A stretch of DNA of 64,000 bases. It comes from Bradyrhizobium sp. (GTDB lineage: Bacteria > Pseudomonadota > Alphaproteobacteria > Rhizobiales > Xanthobacteraceae). Shown here piece after piece: positions 1 through 9,313 of this stretch (the first letter of the stretch is position 1; the number at the start of each line of letters is the position of its first letter). The notes beneath the pieces were generated by a model that was given only the letters and a program-made list of their open reading frames with translations, had not been told where the DNA came from and did not search any database. The stretch lies in NCBI RefSeq assembly GCF_004799445.1, contig NZ_SSNA01000122.1, positions 1 to 64,000 of the forward strand, in the 5' to 3' direction. The translations under genes and the position numbers were made by a program.

Positions 1-558
1 GATGCCGACGGTCGGATCGAGGCTCGGGGTCAGATCGATCTGATAGGACGACATCTCGATGACGTGGACACGTCCCATCCGCGGCGGCTCCAGCGACAGG
101 ATCGCGTTGCCGATATTGCCGCCCATCTGGGTGTCGTAACCGGCCACCCGCATCAGGTGCGCGATCAGCGCGGTGGTGGTCGATTTGCCGTTGGTGCCGG
201 TGATGGCGACGAACGGCGCATCCGGCGCATGGCGGCGGCGCTCGCGGCAAAACAGCTCGATATCGCCGATCACCTCGACGCCGGCCTCGCGCGCCTTGAG
301 CACCGTCCAGTGCGGGGCGGGATGGGTGAGCGGCGCGCCGGGCGTCAGCACCAGGGCCGCGAAACTCTTCCACGACACCTTTCGCAAATCCGCGGTGACA
401 AACCCCGCTTTTGCCGCCTCGGCCAATCTTTCGGCGCCATCATCGCCGGCGATCACTTCGGCCCCGCCCGCCTTCAGGGCATGGCAGCTTGCCAGCCCCG
501 ATCCGCCCAGGCCGAACACCGCGACCGTTTTGCCCGCAAAGGAAGTGACAGGGATCAA
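1..558 (-). CDS. murD: UDP-N-acetylmuramoylalanine--D-glutamate ligase MurD, N-terminal part (cut by window edge)
   Basis: Cytoplasmic Mur ligase that adds D-glutamate to UDP-MurNAc-L-Ala in peptidoglycan precursor synthesis. My reverse-strand translation begins [20 protein letters not shown], a Rossmann-like start with a glycine-rich loop, and contains the Mur-ligase ATP loop [11 protein letters not shown] at about residues 120-130 followed by [11 protein letters not shown]. Only about 186 codons are inside the window; the C-terminal part lies beyond base 1. The ORF track misses it because it has no stop in the window. I place the start at a TTG at 558, four bases after the mraY stop, because the protein begins there in register with the conserved N-terminus. 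Last visible gene of the dcw operon here. Identity is very likely; the start codon is less certain. Confidence 0.93.
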   Translation of the reverse strand, partial: MIPVTSFAGKTVAVFGLGGSGLASCHALKAGGAEVIAGDDGAERLAEAAKAGFVTADLRKVSWKSFAALVLTPGAPLTHPAPHWTVLKAREAGVEVIGDIELFCRERRRHAPDAPFVAITGTNGKSTTTALIAHLMRVAGYDTQMGGNIGNAILSLEPPRMGRVHVIEMSSYQIDLTPSLDPTVGI

Positions 559-562
559 TTGT

Positions 563-1666
563 TCACCGCAGCTTCAGCGTGGAGAGGCCGGCCAGCGCCA
601 GCATCACCGAGATGATCCAGAACCGGATCACGATTTGCGGTTCGGTCCAGCCCAATTGCTCGAAGTGATGGTGAATCGGCGCCATCCTGAAGATGCGCTT
701 GCCGGTGAGCTTGAACGACACCACCTGCACGATCACCGAGACCGCTTCCAGCACGAACAAGCCGCCGATCACGGCAAGCACAATCTCGTGTTTGACCGCG
801 ACCGCGATCGAGCCAAGCATGCCGCCGAGCGCCAGCGAACCGGTATCGCCCATGAAGATCGACGCCGGTGGCGCGTTGAACCACAGAAATCCCAGTCCGG
901 CGCCGAACAGCGCGCCGCACAGCACCAGGAGTTCGCCGGTGCCCGCGACATAGTTGATCTGCAGGTAGTCGGAGAACACGACGTTGCCGGCGAGATAGGC
1001 GATGAGGCCAAAGCTTGCGGACGCGATCATGACCGGCACGATCGCAAGCCCGTCGAGACCGTCGGTCAAATTCACGGCGTTGCCGGCGCCGACAATGACG
1101 AAAGCGCCGAAGATGACGAAGAACCAGCCGAAATTGATGATTACGTCCTTGAAGAACGGGACCGCAAGCGAGGTCGACTGCGCGTCGCGGCCGAGCCGGA
1201 CCAGCGCGTAGCAGGCGACGAGCGCGATCGCCGCCTCCAGCACCAGGCGGATGCGGCCGCCGAAGCCGCCAGACGTCTGCTTGGTCACCTTCAGATAGTC
1301 GTCATAGAAGCCGACGAAGCCGAAACCGAGCGTCACCGCCAGCACGATCCAGACGTAGGGGTTGAGCGGGTTCGCCCACAATAGCGTCGCCACCACGAGC
1401 CCCGACAGGATCATCAGCCCGCCCATCGTGGGCGTGCCCTTCTTGGTGAGATGGGATTGCGGACCGTCGGTGCGGATCGGCTGGCCCTTACCCTGGCGGA
1501 TCCGCAGATGATCGATGATCCAGGGTCCGAACAGGAACACGAACAGCGCCCCGGTCGCTATCGCCCCGCCGGTGCGAAACGTGATGTAGCGAAACACGTT
1601 CAGAAAACTATGCAACCCGCCCAGACCGGGAACGGTATTGGAAAGGTCGATCAGCCAGTAAAACAT
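563..1666 (-). CDS. mraY: Phospho-N-acetylmuramoyl-pentapeptide-transferase MraY
   Basis: Integral membrane enzyme that transfers phospho-MurNAc-pentapeptide from UDP to undecaprenyl phosphate, giving lipid I. The 367-residue length is normal for the family. Signature motifs are visible: FYDDYLK with the paired aspartates near residue 120, [13 protein letters not shown] near 195, a [10 protein letters not shown] segment, and [13 protein letters not shown] near 330. About ten hydrophobic segments alternate with these cytoplasmic loops. It lies between murF (10 bases upstream) and murD (4 bases downstream) on the same strand, so it is almost certainly co-transcribed with them. Confidence 0.98.
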   Translation of the reverse strand: MFYWLIDLSNTVPGLGGLHSFLNVFRYITFRTGGAIATGALFVFLFGPWIIDHLRIRQGKGQPIRTDGPQSHLTKKGTPTMGGLMILSGLVVATLLWANPLNPYVWIVLAVTLGFGFVGFYDDYLKVTKQTSGGFGGRIRLVLEAAIALVACYALVRLGRDAQSTSLAVPFFKDVIINFGWFFVIFGAFVIVGAGNAVNLTDGLDGLAIVPVMIASASFGLIAYLAGNVVFSDYLQINYVAGTGELLVLCGALFGAGLGFLWFNAPPASIFMGDTGSLALGGMLGSIAVAVKHEIVLAVIGGLFVLEAVSVIVQVVSFKLTGKRIFRMAPIHHHFEQLGWTEPQIVIRFWIISVMLALAGLSTLKLR

Positions 1667-1676
1667 TCAATCCGCC

Positions 1677-3116
1677 CTATACCGCGGCTTCGTCGAGCGC
1701 GGCGTTGCCGGGAAAGCGCTTTTCGAGCGCGTTGACTATCGTTTTCATCTTCGAGCCGAGCGAGCCCTTGACCATGATCGCGTCGCCGGCGCGAATGGCG
1801 GCGACGGCCTGCGCTTCGAGATTCGCCGCGCTATCGGCATAGCCGCCCCGCTTGCCCGTGGAAAGAGCGTCCCACAGGTTGCGCATCAGCGGACCGCAAC
1901 AATACACCAAATCGATATGATTGGCCTTGATGGCCTCGTTCAGGCCGCGATGCAGCGCGGCGCTGGTGGGGCCAAGTTCGAGCATATCGCCGAGCACCGC
2001 GATGCGTCGGCCATGCGGGCCGACCGCGGCGGCGCCGAGCACGCTCAGCGCCGCCGCCATCGACGCCGGGTTGGCGTTATAGCTCTCGTCGATCAAGGTG
2101 GCCTCGCCACTGGCAACCTCGAGGGTGCGCCGGACGCCGCGGCCCGCCGCCGGCTCGATCTGCGACAGCGACAGCGAGGCCAGCGCCAGATCGGCGCCCG
2201 CAAGCGAGGCGGCCGTCAGCACCGCAAGCGAGTTGATCGCCATGTGACGACCCGGCATGCCGAGCTTGTAGGTGACTTCGTGGCCGAGGATATCGGCGTG
2301 CACCGCCGAACAGGCCGCATGCAGCGACACCTCGAGCAGCCGCGCATCCGATTTCTTGTCGGCGCCGAACGAGACGATACGCGAGATGCCGAGTTTTTTC
2401 GCGCGGCGCTGCAGCCTGGCGAATTGCGAATTGTCGCGGTTGAGCACCACGGCGCCGCCGGGCTCCAGCCCTTCAAAGATTTCCGCCTTGGCGTCGGCGA
2501 TTGCCTCGATGCCCTTGAAGAATTCGAGATGCACCGGCTCGACCGTGGTGACGATCGCGACCAGCGGCCGCACCATCTTCACCAATGGTTCGATTTCGTT
2601 CGCGTGGTTCATGCCGATTTCGAAAATCGCAAAACGCGCCGTCGCCGGGCAGCGCGCCAGCGACAGCGGCACGCCCCAGTGATTGTTGAACGACGCCGCC
2701 GAGGCGTGGGTTTCGCCTTGCGCGCCGAGCACGCGCCGCAGCGCTTCCTTGGTCGAGGTCTTGCCGACCGAACCGGTGACAGCGATCACTTTGGCATCGA
2801 GACGCGCGCGCGCTGCGCGGGCGAGATCGACCAGAGCAGCGAGCACGTCATCCACCACCAGCAGCGGCGCGTCGGCGGCGAACCTGCCGCGTTGGGCGGC
2901 TTCGACCACCGCGAGCCCGGCCCCCGCCTTCAACGCGGCGGCGACGAAATCATGGCCGTCATGGACCGCGCCCCTGATCGCGAAATAGGCGTCGCCCGGC
3001 GCGATGGTGCGGCTGTCGATGGAAATGCCTGTCACCGCTTCCGGCAACGCGCCTTTCGCCTGCGCGCGCATCGCCGCCGCCATCGCAGCCGAAGTCCATA
3101 ACGGCATCGCGCTCAT
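1677..3116 (-). CDS. murF: UDP-N-acetylmuramoyl-tripeptide--D-alanyl-D-alanine ligase MurF
   Basis: Adds D-Ala-D-Ala to UDP-MurNAc-tripeptide, the last cytoplasmic step of precursor synthesis. The 479-residue protein shows the three Mur-ligase domains: an N-terminal substrate domain containing ISIDSRTIAPGDAYFAI, the ATP loop AVTGSVGKTSTKE near residue 115, and the MurF-typical DESYNANPASMAAAL near 345 in the C-terminal region. Its ATG overlaps the murE stop (ATGA), which indicates translational coupling. The long plus-strand ORF 1917-3101 is its antisense shadow. Confidence 0.98.
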   Translation of the reverse strand: MSAMPLWTSAAMAAAMRAQAKGALPEAVTGISIDSRTIAPGDAYFAIRGAVHDGHDFVAAALKAGAGLAVVEAAQRGRFAADAPLLVVDDVLAALVDLARAARARLDAKVIAVTGSVGKTSTKEALRRVLGAQGETHASAASFNNHWGVPLSLARCPATARFAIFEIGMNHANEIEPLVKMVRPLVAIVTTVEPVHLEFFKGIEAIADAKAEIFEGLEPGGAVVLNRDNSQFARLQRRAKKLGISRIVSFGADKKSDARLLEVSLHAACSAVHADILGHEVTYKLGMPGRHMAINSLAVLTAASLAGADLALASLSLSQIEPAAGRGVRRTLEVASGEATLIDESYNANPASMAAALSVLGAAAVGPHGRRIAVLGDMLELGPTSAALHRGLNEAIKANHIDLVYCCGPLMRNLWDALSTGKRGGYADSAANLEAQAVAAIRAGDAIMVKGSLGSKMKTIVNALEKRFPGNAALDEAAV

Positions 3117-4609
3117 GCGACCCTCGGCGCAAGCGCAGAGGCAACCGCGTCGTGATCGCTGAACGGCAGCACGCGGTCGCCGACAATCTGCCCGGTCTCA
3201 TGGCCCTTGCCGGCGATCAAGAGCGCGTCGCCCGCCTGCAGGCCGGCTATCGCGGTCCGGATCGCCTCGGCGCGGTCGCCGATTTCGCTGGCGCCCTTCG
3301 CCGCGCTCAGGATCGCCGTGCGGATCAGGTCGGGATTTTCGCTGCGCGGATTGTCGTCGGTGACGATGACATGATCGGCATTCGCGGCGGCGATCGCGCC
3401 CATCAGGGGACGCTTGCCGGCATCGCGGTCGCCGCCGGCGCCGAACACCACCACGAGCTTTCGTTTGGCGTAAGGCCGCAACGCCTGCAGCGCCTTGGCC
3501 AGCGCATCGGGCTTGTGCGCGTAGTCGACGAAGATCGGCGCACCGTTGCGCTCACCGACCCGCTCGAGCCGGCCCTTGGCGCCCTCGAGATGTTCGAGCG
3601 CTGAAAATACCTGGTCCGGCTCACTGCCGGTGCCGATCGCAAGACCTGCGGCGACCAGCGCATTCTCGACCTGGAACTCGCCGACCAGCGGCAGGCGGAT
3701 GGAATAATGACGTCCACGATGTTGCAGCTCCAGCCGCTGCGCAAAGCCGTCGATATCGGCCGCGACGACACGGATGCCCTCGCCGGCGCCATCCCCCTGG
3801 CTGCCGACCGTGATCAGCAGCAAATTTTTCGCGCGCGCGGCATCGATCACTTCCTGCGAGCAGTCATGATCGGCCGAGATCACCGCCGCGCCATCGGCGG
3901 CGACGAGATCGCGGAACAGCCGGAGCTTGGCGGCCAGATAATGCGCGACATCGGGATGGTAATCCATGTGGTCGCGCGACAGGTTGGTGAAGCCGCCGGC
4001 ACTGATGCGCACGCCATCCAGCCGATACTGATCGAGCCCGTGCGACGACGCCTCGAACGCGAGATGGGTGACGCCGTCGCGGGCGATTTCGTCGAGCTGC
4101 CGGTGCAGCGCAATCGGATCGGGCGTCGTCAGCGAGCCATAGACAGTGCGCTTCGGCGAGACCAGCCCGATGGTGCCGATACTGGCGGCGGCATGACCGA
4201 GCCGCCGCCAGATCTGGCGCGTGAATGCCGCGACGGACGTCTTGCCGCTGGTGCCGGTAACGGCCGCGATCGTCGCAGGCTGCCGCGGAAAAAATCTCGC
4301 CGCGGCCAGCGCCAGCGCGCGCCGCGGATTGGGGGTCATGACGAACGGCACGCGGCGCTCGCCGGGGGGCGGATGGTCGCCCGCTACCGCGACGGCGCCG
4401 GAGGCGATCGCCGCCTCGATGAAGCGCGCGCCATCGGTCTTGAGGCCGGCGAGCGCGAAGAACAGATCGCCCGGCTTCACCGCGCGGCTGTCCACCGCCA
4501 GTCCCGTGACATCGGTCGCACCCGTGACCTCGGTCGCGCCCGCGGCCAGGGCCGCTTCCGCCTGCGGGTCGATCGTGGCGTCATCGCTGAAGAGGTCGCG
4601 GAGTCTCAT
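3113..4609 (-). CDS. murE: UDP-N-acetylmuramoyl-L-alanyl-D-glutamate--2,6-diaminopimelate ligase MurE
   Basis: Adds meso-diaminopimelate to UDP-MurNAc-dipeptide. Domains in order: an N-terminal domain with GLAVDSRAVKPGDLFFAL, a central ATP-binding domain with AVTGTSGKTSVAAF (a Ser replaces the usual Asn of GTNGKT), and a C-terminal domain with the DDNPRSE motif that specifies meso-DAP rather than lysine. The track starts at 4783, but that adds 58 residues lying inside ftsI and not resembling MurE. The ATG at 4609 (MRLRDLFSDD) gives a normal 498-residue protein. A gap of 79 bases separates it from ftsI, and it overlaps murF by 4 bases. Confidence 0.97.
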   Translation of the reverse strand: MRLRDLFSDDATIDPQAEAALAAGATEVTGATDVTGLAVDSRAVKPGDLFFALAGLKTDGARFIEAAIASGAVAVAGDHPPPGERRVPFVMTPNPRRALALAAARFFPRQPATIAAVTGTSGKTSVAAFTRQIWRRLGHAAASIGTIGLVSPKRTVYGSLTTPDPIALHRQLDEIARDGVTHLAFEASSHGLDQYRLDGVRISAGGFTNLSRDHMDYHPDVAHYLAAKLRLFRDLVAADGAAVISADHDCSQEVIDAARAKNLLLITVGSQGDGAGEGIRVVAADIDGFAQRLELQHRGRHYSIRLPLVGEFQVENALVAAGLAIGTGSEPDQVFSALEHLEGAKGRLERVGERNGAPIFVDYAHKPDALAKALQALRPYAKRKLVVVFGAGGDRDAGKRPLMGAIAAANADHVIVTDDNPRSENPDLIRTAILSAAKGASEIGDRAEAIRTAIAGLQAGDALLIAGKGHETGQIVGDRVLPFSDHDAVASALAPRVA

Positions 4610-4688
4610 GATCTTCCAGTCCGGCCGGCGCACCGGTGCCCCGTCATCGAAAAATCCGTTACGCGGTACCGGCCTTTGACGGTACGCC

Positions 4689-6437
4689 TTACTGGGTTCC
4701 CCTTGATGCCGCAAGAATAAGGCGCTCGGACGGCGGCAGGTCGAAACGCGGCTCAATGCCGAGAAGCGGCGCAATGCGCGCAATCACATTGCCGCCGGTC
4801 GGCACCGCGTTCCAGCCGGAGGTGATGAAACCGAAAGTTTCCTTCAGCGGCTGGGGTTCATCGAGCATGATCAGGAGCTGGTAGCGGGGATTGTCGGCGG
4901 GCAGGATCGCGGTGAAGGCGTTGAGCACGCGCTTCTTGGCGTAGTGGCCGTTGATGACCTTCTCGGCGGTTCCGGTCTTGCCGCCGATGTAGTAGCCCTT
5001 GACGTCGGCCTTCTTGGCGGTGCCGATCTCGGCGTTCAGCCGCATCAGGAACCGCATCTTCTCGGAGGTCTCGGGCTTGATCACCCGCTTTGCCATCGCC
5101 ATGGCCTCCTGCTCGGTGCGCTTGAGGAAGGTCGGCGGAATCAGGTAGCCGCCATTCACCAGCGCGTCGATGCCCATCACCGCCTGCAGCGGCGCCACCG
5201 ACAAGCCATGGCCGAAGGCGATGGTCACGGTGTTCAGCTCGGACCAGTGTTTCGGCACCAGCGGCGAAGCGCTCTCCGGCAATTCGGTTCGCAGCCGATC
5301 GAGCTGTCCCAGTTTGCGCAGGAACGCCTTGTGCGCCTCGACGCCCTGCGACATCGCGATCCGCGCCGCGCCGACGTTGGACGAGTAATAAAACACCTCT
5401 TTCATGTTGATCATGCGCCCAAGCGCGTGATCGTCGTGAATGGTGAACTTGCCGTAGTGCAAGGGGCCGCGCGCGTCCCACATCGAATTGAGATCGACCT
5501 TGCCGGAATCCAGCGCCATCGCCAGCGTGAAGGCCTTGAAGGTCGATCCCATTTCGTAGACGCCGGTGGTCAGCCGATTGATGCGATCGGGATCGTGCGC
5601 TTCCCTCGGATTGTTGGGATCGAAATCCGGCACCGACACCATCGCCACGATCTCGCCGGTCCTGACGTTGGAGACGAGGCCGGAGGCCGCCTTGGCGTGG
5701 AATTTTTCCTTGGCCTTGAGCAATTCATCGCGCAGCGCGTGTTCGACGCGCAGGTCAACCGACAATTCCACCGGCCGCTGCAGCCGGTCGGTGGCGAAGC
5801 CGGCGCGATGCAGATCGGCCAGGCCGTTGGTGTCGAGCCATTTCTCCATCCCGGCGATGCCCTGGTTGTCGATATTGACCAGGCCGATCAGATGCGCGAC
5901 TTCATTGCCGGTGGGATAGACGCGCTTGTTCTCGCGCAGGAAGCCGATGCCGGGAATGCCGAGGCGGTGAATTTCCTGTTGCTGCGACGGGGTGATTTCC
6001 CGCTTCAGCCAGACGAAACCCTTTCGCCCCGAAAGCCGCTCGCGCACTTCGCCGGTGTCGAGATCCGGCAATGTCGCGGTGAGAAGCTCGATCGCCTCGT
6101 CCTTGTCGATGATGCGGCGCGGCTCGGCGAACAGGCTCGGCGCCTTGACGTCGGTGGCGAGAATCTCGCCATTGCGATCGACGATATCCGGCCGCGCGGT
6201 CGCGATCGCGTCCTGTGCCGCGCTACGGCGCGCGCCGTGGCTGTCGCTTCCCGTCGCGAACATGACCAGCCGCCCGCCGATCACGGCATAGATCGCAACG
6301 AACGCCAGAATTACAAAGCCGACGCGGGCCCGCGCCTTGGCGGTGCGGTCGACGTTGCGCCCGTACAGCAGGCTGCGGATCAGCCGCTGCCGCCATGGCT
6401 CGGTGCGCTTGACCCTGGTGCGCGCGGGATCGGTCAT
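4689..6437 (-). CDS. ftsI: Penicillin-binding protein 3 / peptidoglycan D,D-transpeptidase FtsI
   Basis: Septal transpeptidase of the divisome, anchored in the inner membrane with a periplasmic catalytic domain. The 582 residues start with a basic cytoplasmic tail, then a transmembrane helix around residues 42-62 (VGFVILAFVAIYAVIGG). The PBP dimerisation domain contains RPDIVDRNGEILAT. Active-site motifs are all present: the SxxK serine in GSTFKAFTLAM, the SxN motif in YYSSNVGAARI, and GGKTGTAEKV. Its ATG overlaps the ftsL stop (ATGA), so translation is probably coupled to ftsL. Confidence 0.97.
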   Translation of the reverse strand: MTDPARTRVKRTEPWRQRLIRSLLYGRNVDRTAKARARVGFVILAFVAIYAVIGGRLVMFATGSDSHGARRSAAQDAIATARPDIVDRNGEILATDVKAPSLFAEPRRIIDKDEAIELLTATLPDLDTGEVRERLSGRKGFVWLKREITPSQQQEIHRLGIPGIGFLRENKRVYPTGNEVAHLIGLVNIDNQGIAGMEKWLDTNGLADLHRAGFATDRLQRPVELSVDLRVEHALRDELLKAKEKFHAKAASGLVSNVRTGEIVAMVSVPDFDPNNPREAHDPDRINRLTTGVYEMGSTFKAFTLAMALDSGKVDLNSMWDARGPLHYGKFTIHDDHALGRMINMKEVFYYSSNVGAARIAMSQGVEAHKAFLRKLGQLDRLRTELPESASPLVPKHWSELNTVTIAFGHGLSVAPLQAVMGIDALVNGGYLIPPTFLKRTEQEAMAMAKRVIKPETSEKMRFLMRLNAEIGTAKKADVKGYYIGGKTGTAEKVINGHYAKKRVLNAFTAILPADNPRYQLLIMLDEPQPLKETFGFITSGWNAVPTGGNVIARIAPLLGIEPRFDLPPSERLILAASRGTQ

Positions 6438-6832
6438 TGCTGATCCTCCGGCGCTGGCGCCGGCACCGAGCCGGTCACGGCGGGGGCGCCGGCGGCGGCA
6501 TCGATGGTCTGGATCATCGCGCCGATCGGATCCGGATCGCCGGGTCTGACCAGGTTCGCCGGCCGCTCGGGCAGGTTCTTCAGGGAATCATATTGCGTGG
6601 CGGCCAGCGGCTTCAGCGGCAGATGGCGTTCGGCAAGCCCCTGTAGCCGCAATGGCGCGTCAAGCCTGGCCCATTCCGCGCGCAGCACCGCGATAGCGTC
6701 GCGCTGCTCGCGAATTTCCGCGTGCAGCCGAAGCACCCGCTCGGTGCGATCGGTCGATTCCATCTTGATCCGGTAGACATAGGCGGCGGCGAACACCAGC
6801 ACGCCGATGACGAGGAGATGCAGGATCCGCAT
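6434..6832 (-). CDS. ftsL: Cell division protein FtsL
   Basis: Small bitopic divisome protein that works with FtsB/FtsQ to activate FtsWI. The protein has 132 residues: an N-terminal transmembrane helix (LHLLVIGVLVFAAAYVYRI), then a predicted coiled coil (RTERVLRLHAEIREQRDAI) and the FtsL-typical ERHLPLKPL segment. It continues into a Pro/Ala-rich tail of about 40 residues that is longer than in enterobacterial FtsL. Assignment rests on topology, the LPL segment and its position between rsmH and ftsI. A GGGAGG ribosome-binding site overlaps the 3' end of rsmH. Confidence 0.9.
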   Translation of the reverse strand: MRILHLLVIGVLVFAAAYVYRIKMESTDRTERVLRLHAEIREQRDAIAVLRAEWARLDAPLRLQGLAERHLPLKPLAATQYDSLKNLPERPANLVRPGDPDPIGAMIQTIDAAAGAPAVTGSVPAPAPEDQQ

Positions 6833-6834
6833 GG

Positions 6835-7830
6835 TCAGCCTCCCCTCATCACGTCATCGAGGGTAGGCCACGCCGGCAACGACGCGGCGGCATGCGCGGG
6901 CGCATCGGTGCGCATCGCCGCGCGCAATTTGGCGGAACGCGCGCGCGGATTGGCCGAAATCTCCGCCTCACCCGCCGTCACCGGACGCTTGGTCTGGATG
7001 ACAAAACTTGGCGCGAGTTGCGCGATCTCCGGCTGATGCCGCGATCCGCCGCCGGCCCTGGCGCGCTCGGTGAGGAAATTCTTGACGATGCGGTCTTCCA
7101 GCGAATGAAACGACACCACCACGAGCCGGCCACCCGGCTTCAGCACGCGTTCCGCCGCCGCGAGCGCCAGATGCAGCTCGTCGAGTTCCTGGTTGACGAA
7201 AATCCTTAAAGCCTGGAACGTCCGCGTTGCCGGGTGAATTTCGCCCGGCTTCGACCACACTACCTTGGCGACGATATCGGCGAGCGCCCGCGTGGTGGTG
7301 ATGGCCGCTTCCTTGCGCGCGGCGACGATGGCCCGGGCAACGCCGCGCGAGTGACGCTCCTCGCCGAAGATGTAGATGATGTTGGCGAGATCGGCCTCGG
7401 ACGCCTTCGCGATCACGTCCGCCGCGGTCGGGCCGTCATGCCCCATCCGCATGTCGAGCGGGCCGTCGTTGCGAAACGAGAAGCCGCGCGCGGCCTCGTC
7501 CAGCTGCATTGAGGACACGCCAACATCCATCACCACGCCGTCGACCGACGGGAACCCGTGGGCGGCGCAAATATCGGCGAGATTGGAAAACCGGTCTTCG
7601 ACCAGCGTCAGCCGGCCGGACGACCGCCCGACCAGATCGAAACCGCCCGCGATCGCCGCGCGGTCGCGGTCGATGCCGACGATCTGGGTTCCGGCGGTAT
7701 CGAGGATGGCCCGGCTGTAGCCGCCGGCCCCAAAGGTGGCGTCGACATAGATGCCGCCCTCGTGCGGGTTGAGCAGCGCCACGGCCTCGCGGCCCAGAAC
7801 CGGAATATGACGCGGGGCGGATGCAGTCAT
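6835..7830 (-). CDS. rsmH: 16S rRNA (cytosine(1402)-N(4))-methyltransferase RsmH
   Basis: SAM-dependent methyltransferase that modifies C1402 of 16S rRNA; first gene of the dcw cluster here. Motif I is [16 protein letters not shown], with GIDRDRAAI following. The family blocks [29 protein letters not shown] and [15 protein letters not shown] are all present. The track start at 8046 adds 72 residues of unrelated sequence; the ATG at 7830 ([13 protein letters not shown]) begins exactly at the conserved HIPVL block and gives 331 residues. No mraZ is seen upstream. Confidence 0.97.
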   Translation of the reverse strand: MTASAPRHIPVLGREAVALLNPHEGGIYVDATFGAGGYSRAILDTAGTQIVGIDRDRAAIAGGFDLVGRSSGRLTLVEDRFSNLADICAAHGFPSVDGVVMDVGVSSMQLDEAARGFSFRNDGPLDMRMGHDGPTAADVIAKASEADLANIIYIFGEERHSRGVARAIVAARKEAAITTTRALADIVAKVVWSKPGEIHPATRTFQALRIFVNQELDELHLALAAAERVLKPGGRLVVVSFHSLEDRIVKNFLTERARAGGGSRHQPEIAQLAPSFVIQTKRPVTAGEAEISANPRARSAKLRAAMRTDAPAHAAASLPAWPTLDDVMRGG

Positions 7831-8514
7831 GCCGCGGCTCCCGGCGAAGTCCGGTTCAAAATGCGGAAATCGGACGCGAACGGGCCCATGGCGCCTCAAA
7901 AGCCTGCGTTTCGCCGGGCTTTCCGATGGGACTTGGCGGCCTGCCATCGGATTTCGAGCGTGAAAGCCGGCCGCCGGTGTCCTGAATCCGAAATTCGCCA
8001 CACCTTGCGGCCCCCTCTGTAGCGAACCTGGGATTCGAAAGGACACTGGAAACCTATGATTCTAGCGCCGCGCTGCGATCCGAAGTTCCTGGTCCGAATC
8101 CGGGGCACCTCCGTGCAGGAACCTGAAATCGGCGGCACCAGCCGTCCCCCAAACCGGGTTCGGCTCTTCACCACTTAGTAACGTCAGTTAGCGTTAAGAA
8201 AGCGTTGACGGTCCACGGCCGGATTGATGCGCTCTTGATCGGTCCCGATCCGGACCCAAGCGCAGCGCGCGGTCGGCAGCCGCCGCCCGTCAGGTGATGC
8301 GTTCCGCACACACTCGACCAAAATGCATCGCGGCAACCGGTTATCGGATTGCGCGGATGGCATCATGAAGGAATAGTGCTGGGGTTCATTTTGAAAACGC
8401 ACTATTGCCGTTCTCCTGCCCGGTTTGAGCAATCCGATGTCGCTTGGTTCGTTCGCATCTGTCGGTTCTGATTCGAAGCGTCGCGCCGTCCCCCTCCCCC
8501 GGCACAATGCGAGC
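7831..8514. other. Intergenic region between divergent rsmH and amidase genes
   Basis: About 680 bases with no convincing gene. The track ORFs here (7896-8174, 8184-8558, both minus) have no recognisable domain and arginine-rich compositions typical of GC-rich noise. The dcw promoter must lie in this stretch, but I could not identify a reliable -35/-10 pair. An mraZ gene, which precedes rsmH in many bacteria, is not encoded here in any frame. Confidence 0.6.
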
Positions 8515-9297
8515 ATGAAGACCTTCTCCCCCGATTCCTCGATCGCTTCCGACGTCATCCCCTCGGCGAATTATGGCGAGCGGAACAAGGGCCGTTTGCC
8601 CGACATGATTCTGCTGCACTACACCGGGATGCCCGACGTGGAAGGCGCGATCGCGCAACTCTGCACCGCGGGCACCGATGTCTCCGCGCATTACATCGTT
8701 CTTGAAGACGGCCGCATCGTGCAATGCGTCCCGGAAGCCAAGCGCGCCTGGCATGCCGGCGTGGCGTCCTGGGCGGGCGAGGACGACATCAATTCCTGCT
8801 CAATCGGCGTCGAGATCGTCAACCGCGGACACGACTGGGGCTATCCGGAATTTCCGCTGCGCCAGATCGCCGCCGTGATCGCGCTATGCCGAGGCATCAT
8901 GCTTCGCCGCAACGTGCCGTCGCATCGCGTGCTGGCGCATTCCGATGTCGCCCCCTCGCGCAAGAAAGACCCCGGCGAGAAGTTTCCCTGGCATTCGCTG
9001 GCCAATTCGGGGGTCGGCCATTGGGTGCAACCGGCGCCGGTCGTGCGCGGCGAACCCCTCAAACTGGGCACCATCAGCGACAGCGTTGGCGATCTGCAGC
9101 AGGCGCTGGCCAGATACGGCTACGGCGTCCCGATCAATGGAAAATACGACGGGCTAACCATGGAAGTGGTTACCGCTTTCCAGCGCCACTTTCGTCCCGC
9201 CCGGGTCGACGGCGTCGCCGACCATTCGACGTTGACCACGCTGCAGTCGCTGCTGGCGAGCTTGCCGGCCGAGGCCAAGACGGTGGCGGCAAGATAA
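8515..9297 (+). CDS. N-acetylmuramoyl-L-alanine amidase (Amidase_2 with peptidoglycan-binding domain)
   Basis: Zinc amidase that cleaves the MurNAc-L-Ala bond, as in AmiD/AmpD relatives; likely acts in wall turnover or muropeptide recycling. From the ATG at 8515 the protein is 260 residues. The catalytic domain shows LLHYTGMPD (first zinc His), WHAGVASW, SIGVEIVN and RVLAHSDVAPSRKKDPG (second His and Asp region). A C-terminal PG_binding_1 domain follows (VGDLQQALARYGY, VVTAFQRHFRP). I see no signal peptide from this start. The track start is a TTG at 8425, and an ATG at 8437 is also in frame; the domain begins closest to 8515. Divergent from the dcw cluster and convergent with the sigma factor gene. 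Confidence 0.9.
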   Translation: MKTFSPDSSIASDVIPSANYGERNKGRLPDMILLHYTGMPDVEGAIAQLCTAGTDVSAHYIVLEDGRIVQCVPEAKRAWHAGVASWAGEDDINSCSIGVEIVNRGHDWGYPEFPLRQIAAVIALCRGIMLRRNVPSHRVLAHSDVAPSRKKDPGEKFPWHSLANSGVGHWVQPAPVVRGEPLKLGTISDSVGDLQQALARYGYGVPINGKYDGLTMEVVTAFQRHFRPARVDGVADHSTLTTLQSLLASLPAEAKTVAAR

Positions 9298-9313
9298 GCA
9301 ACGACCTCGTTCG

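Noticed and set aside
173-1384. 403-residue plus-strand ORF
   Set aside because: Antisense shadow of murD and mraY; Arg/Asp/His-rich composition with no domain.
1917-3101. 394-residue plus-strand ORF
   Set aside because: Complement of murF in a GC-rich frame; no recognisable motif.
4944-6443. 499-residue plus-strand ORF
   Set aside because: Shadow of ftsI, which has all PBP motifs on the minus strand.
7896-8174. 92-residue ORF as possible mraZ
   Set aside because: Sequence has no MraZ features (no SpoVT/AbrB-type strands) and is Arg-rich noise.
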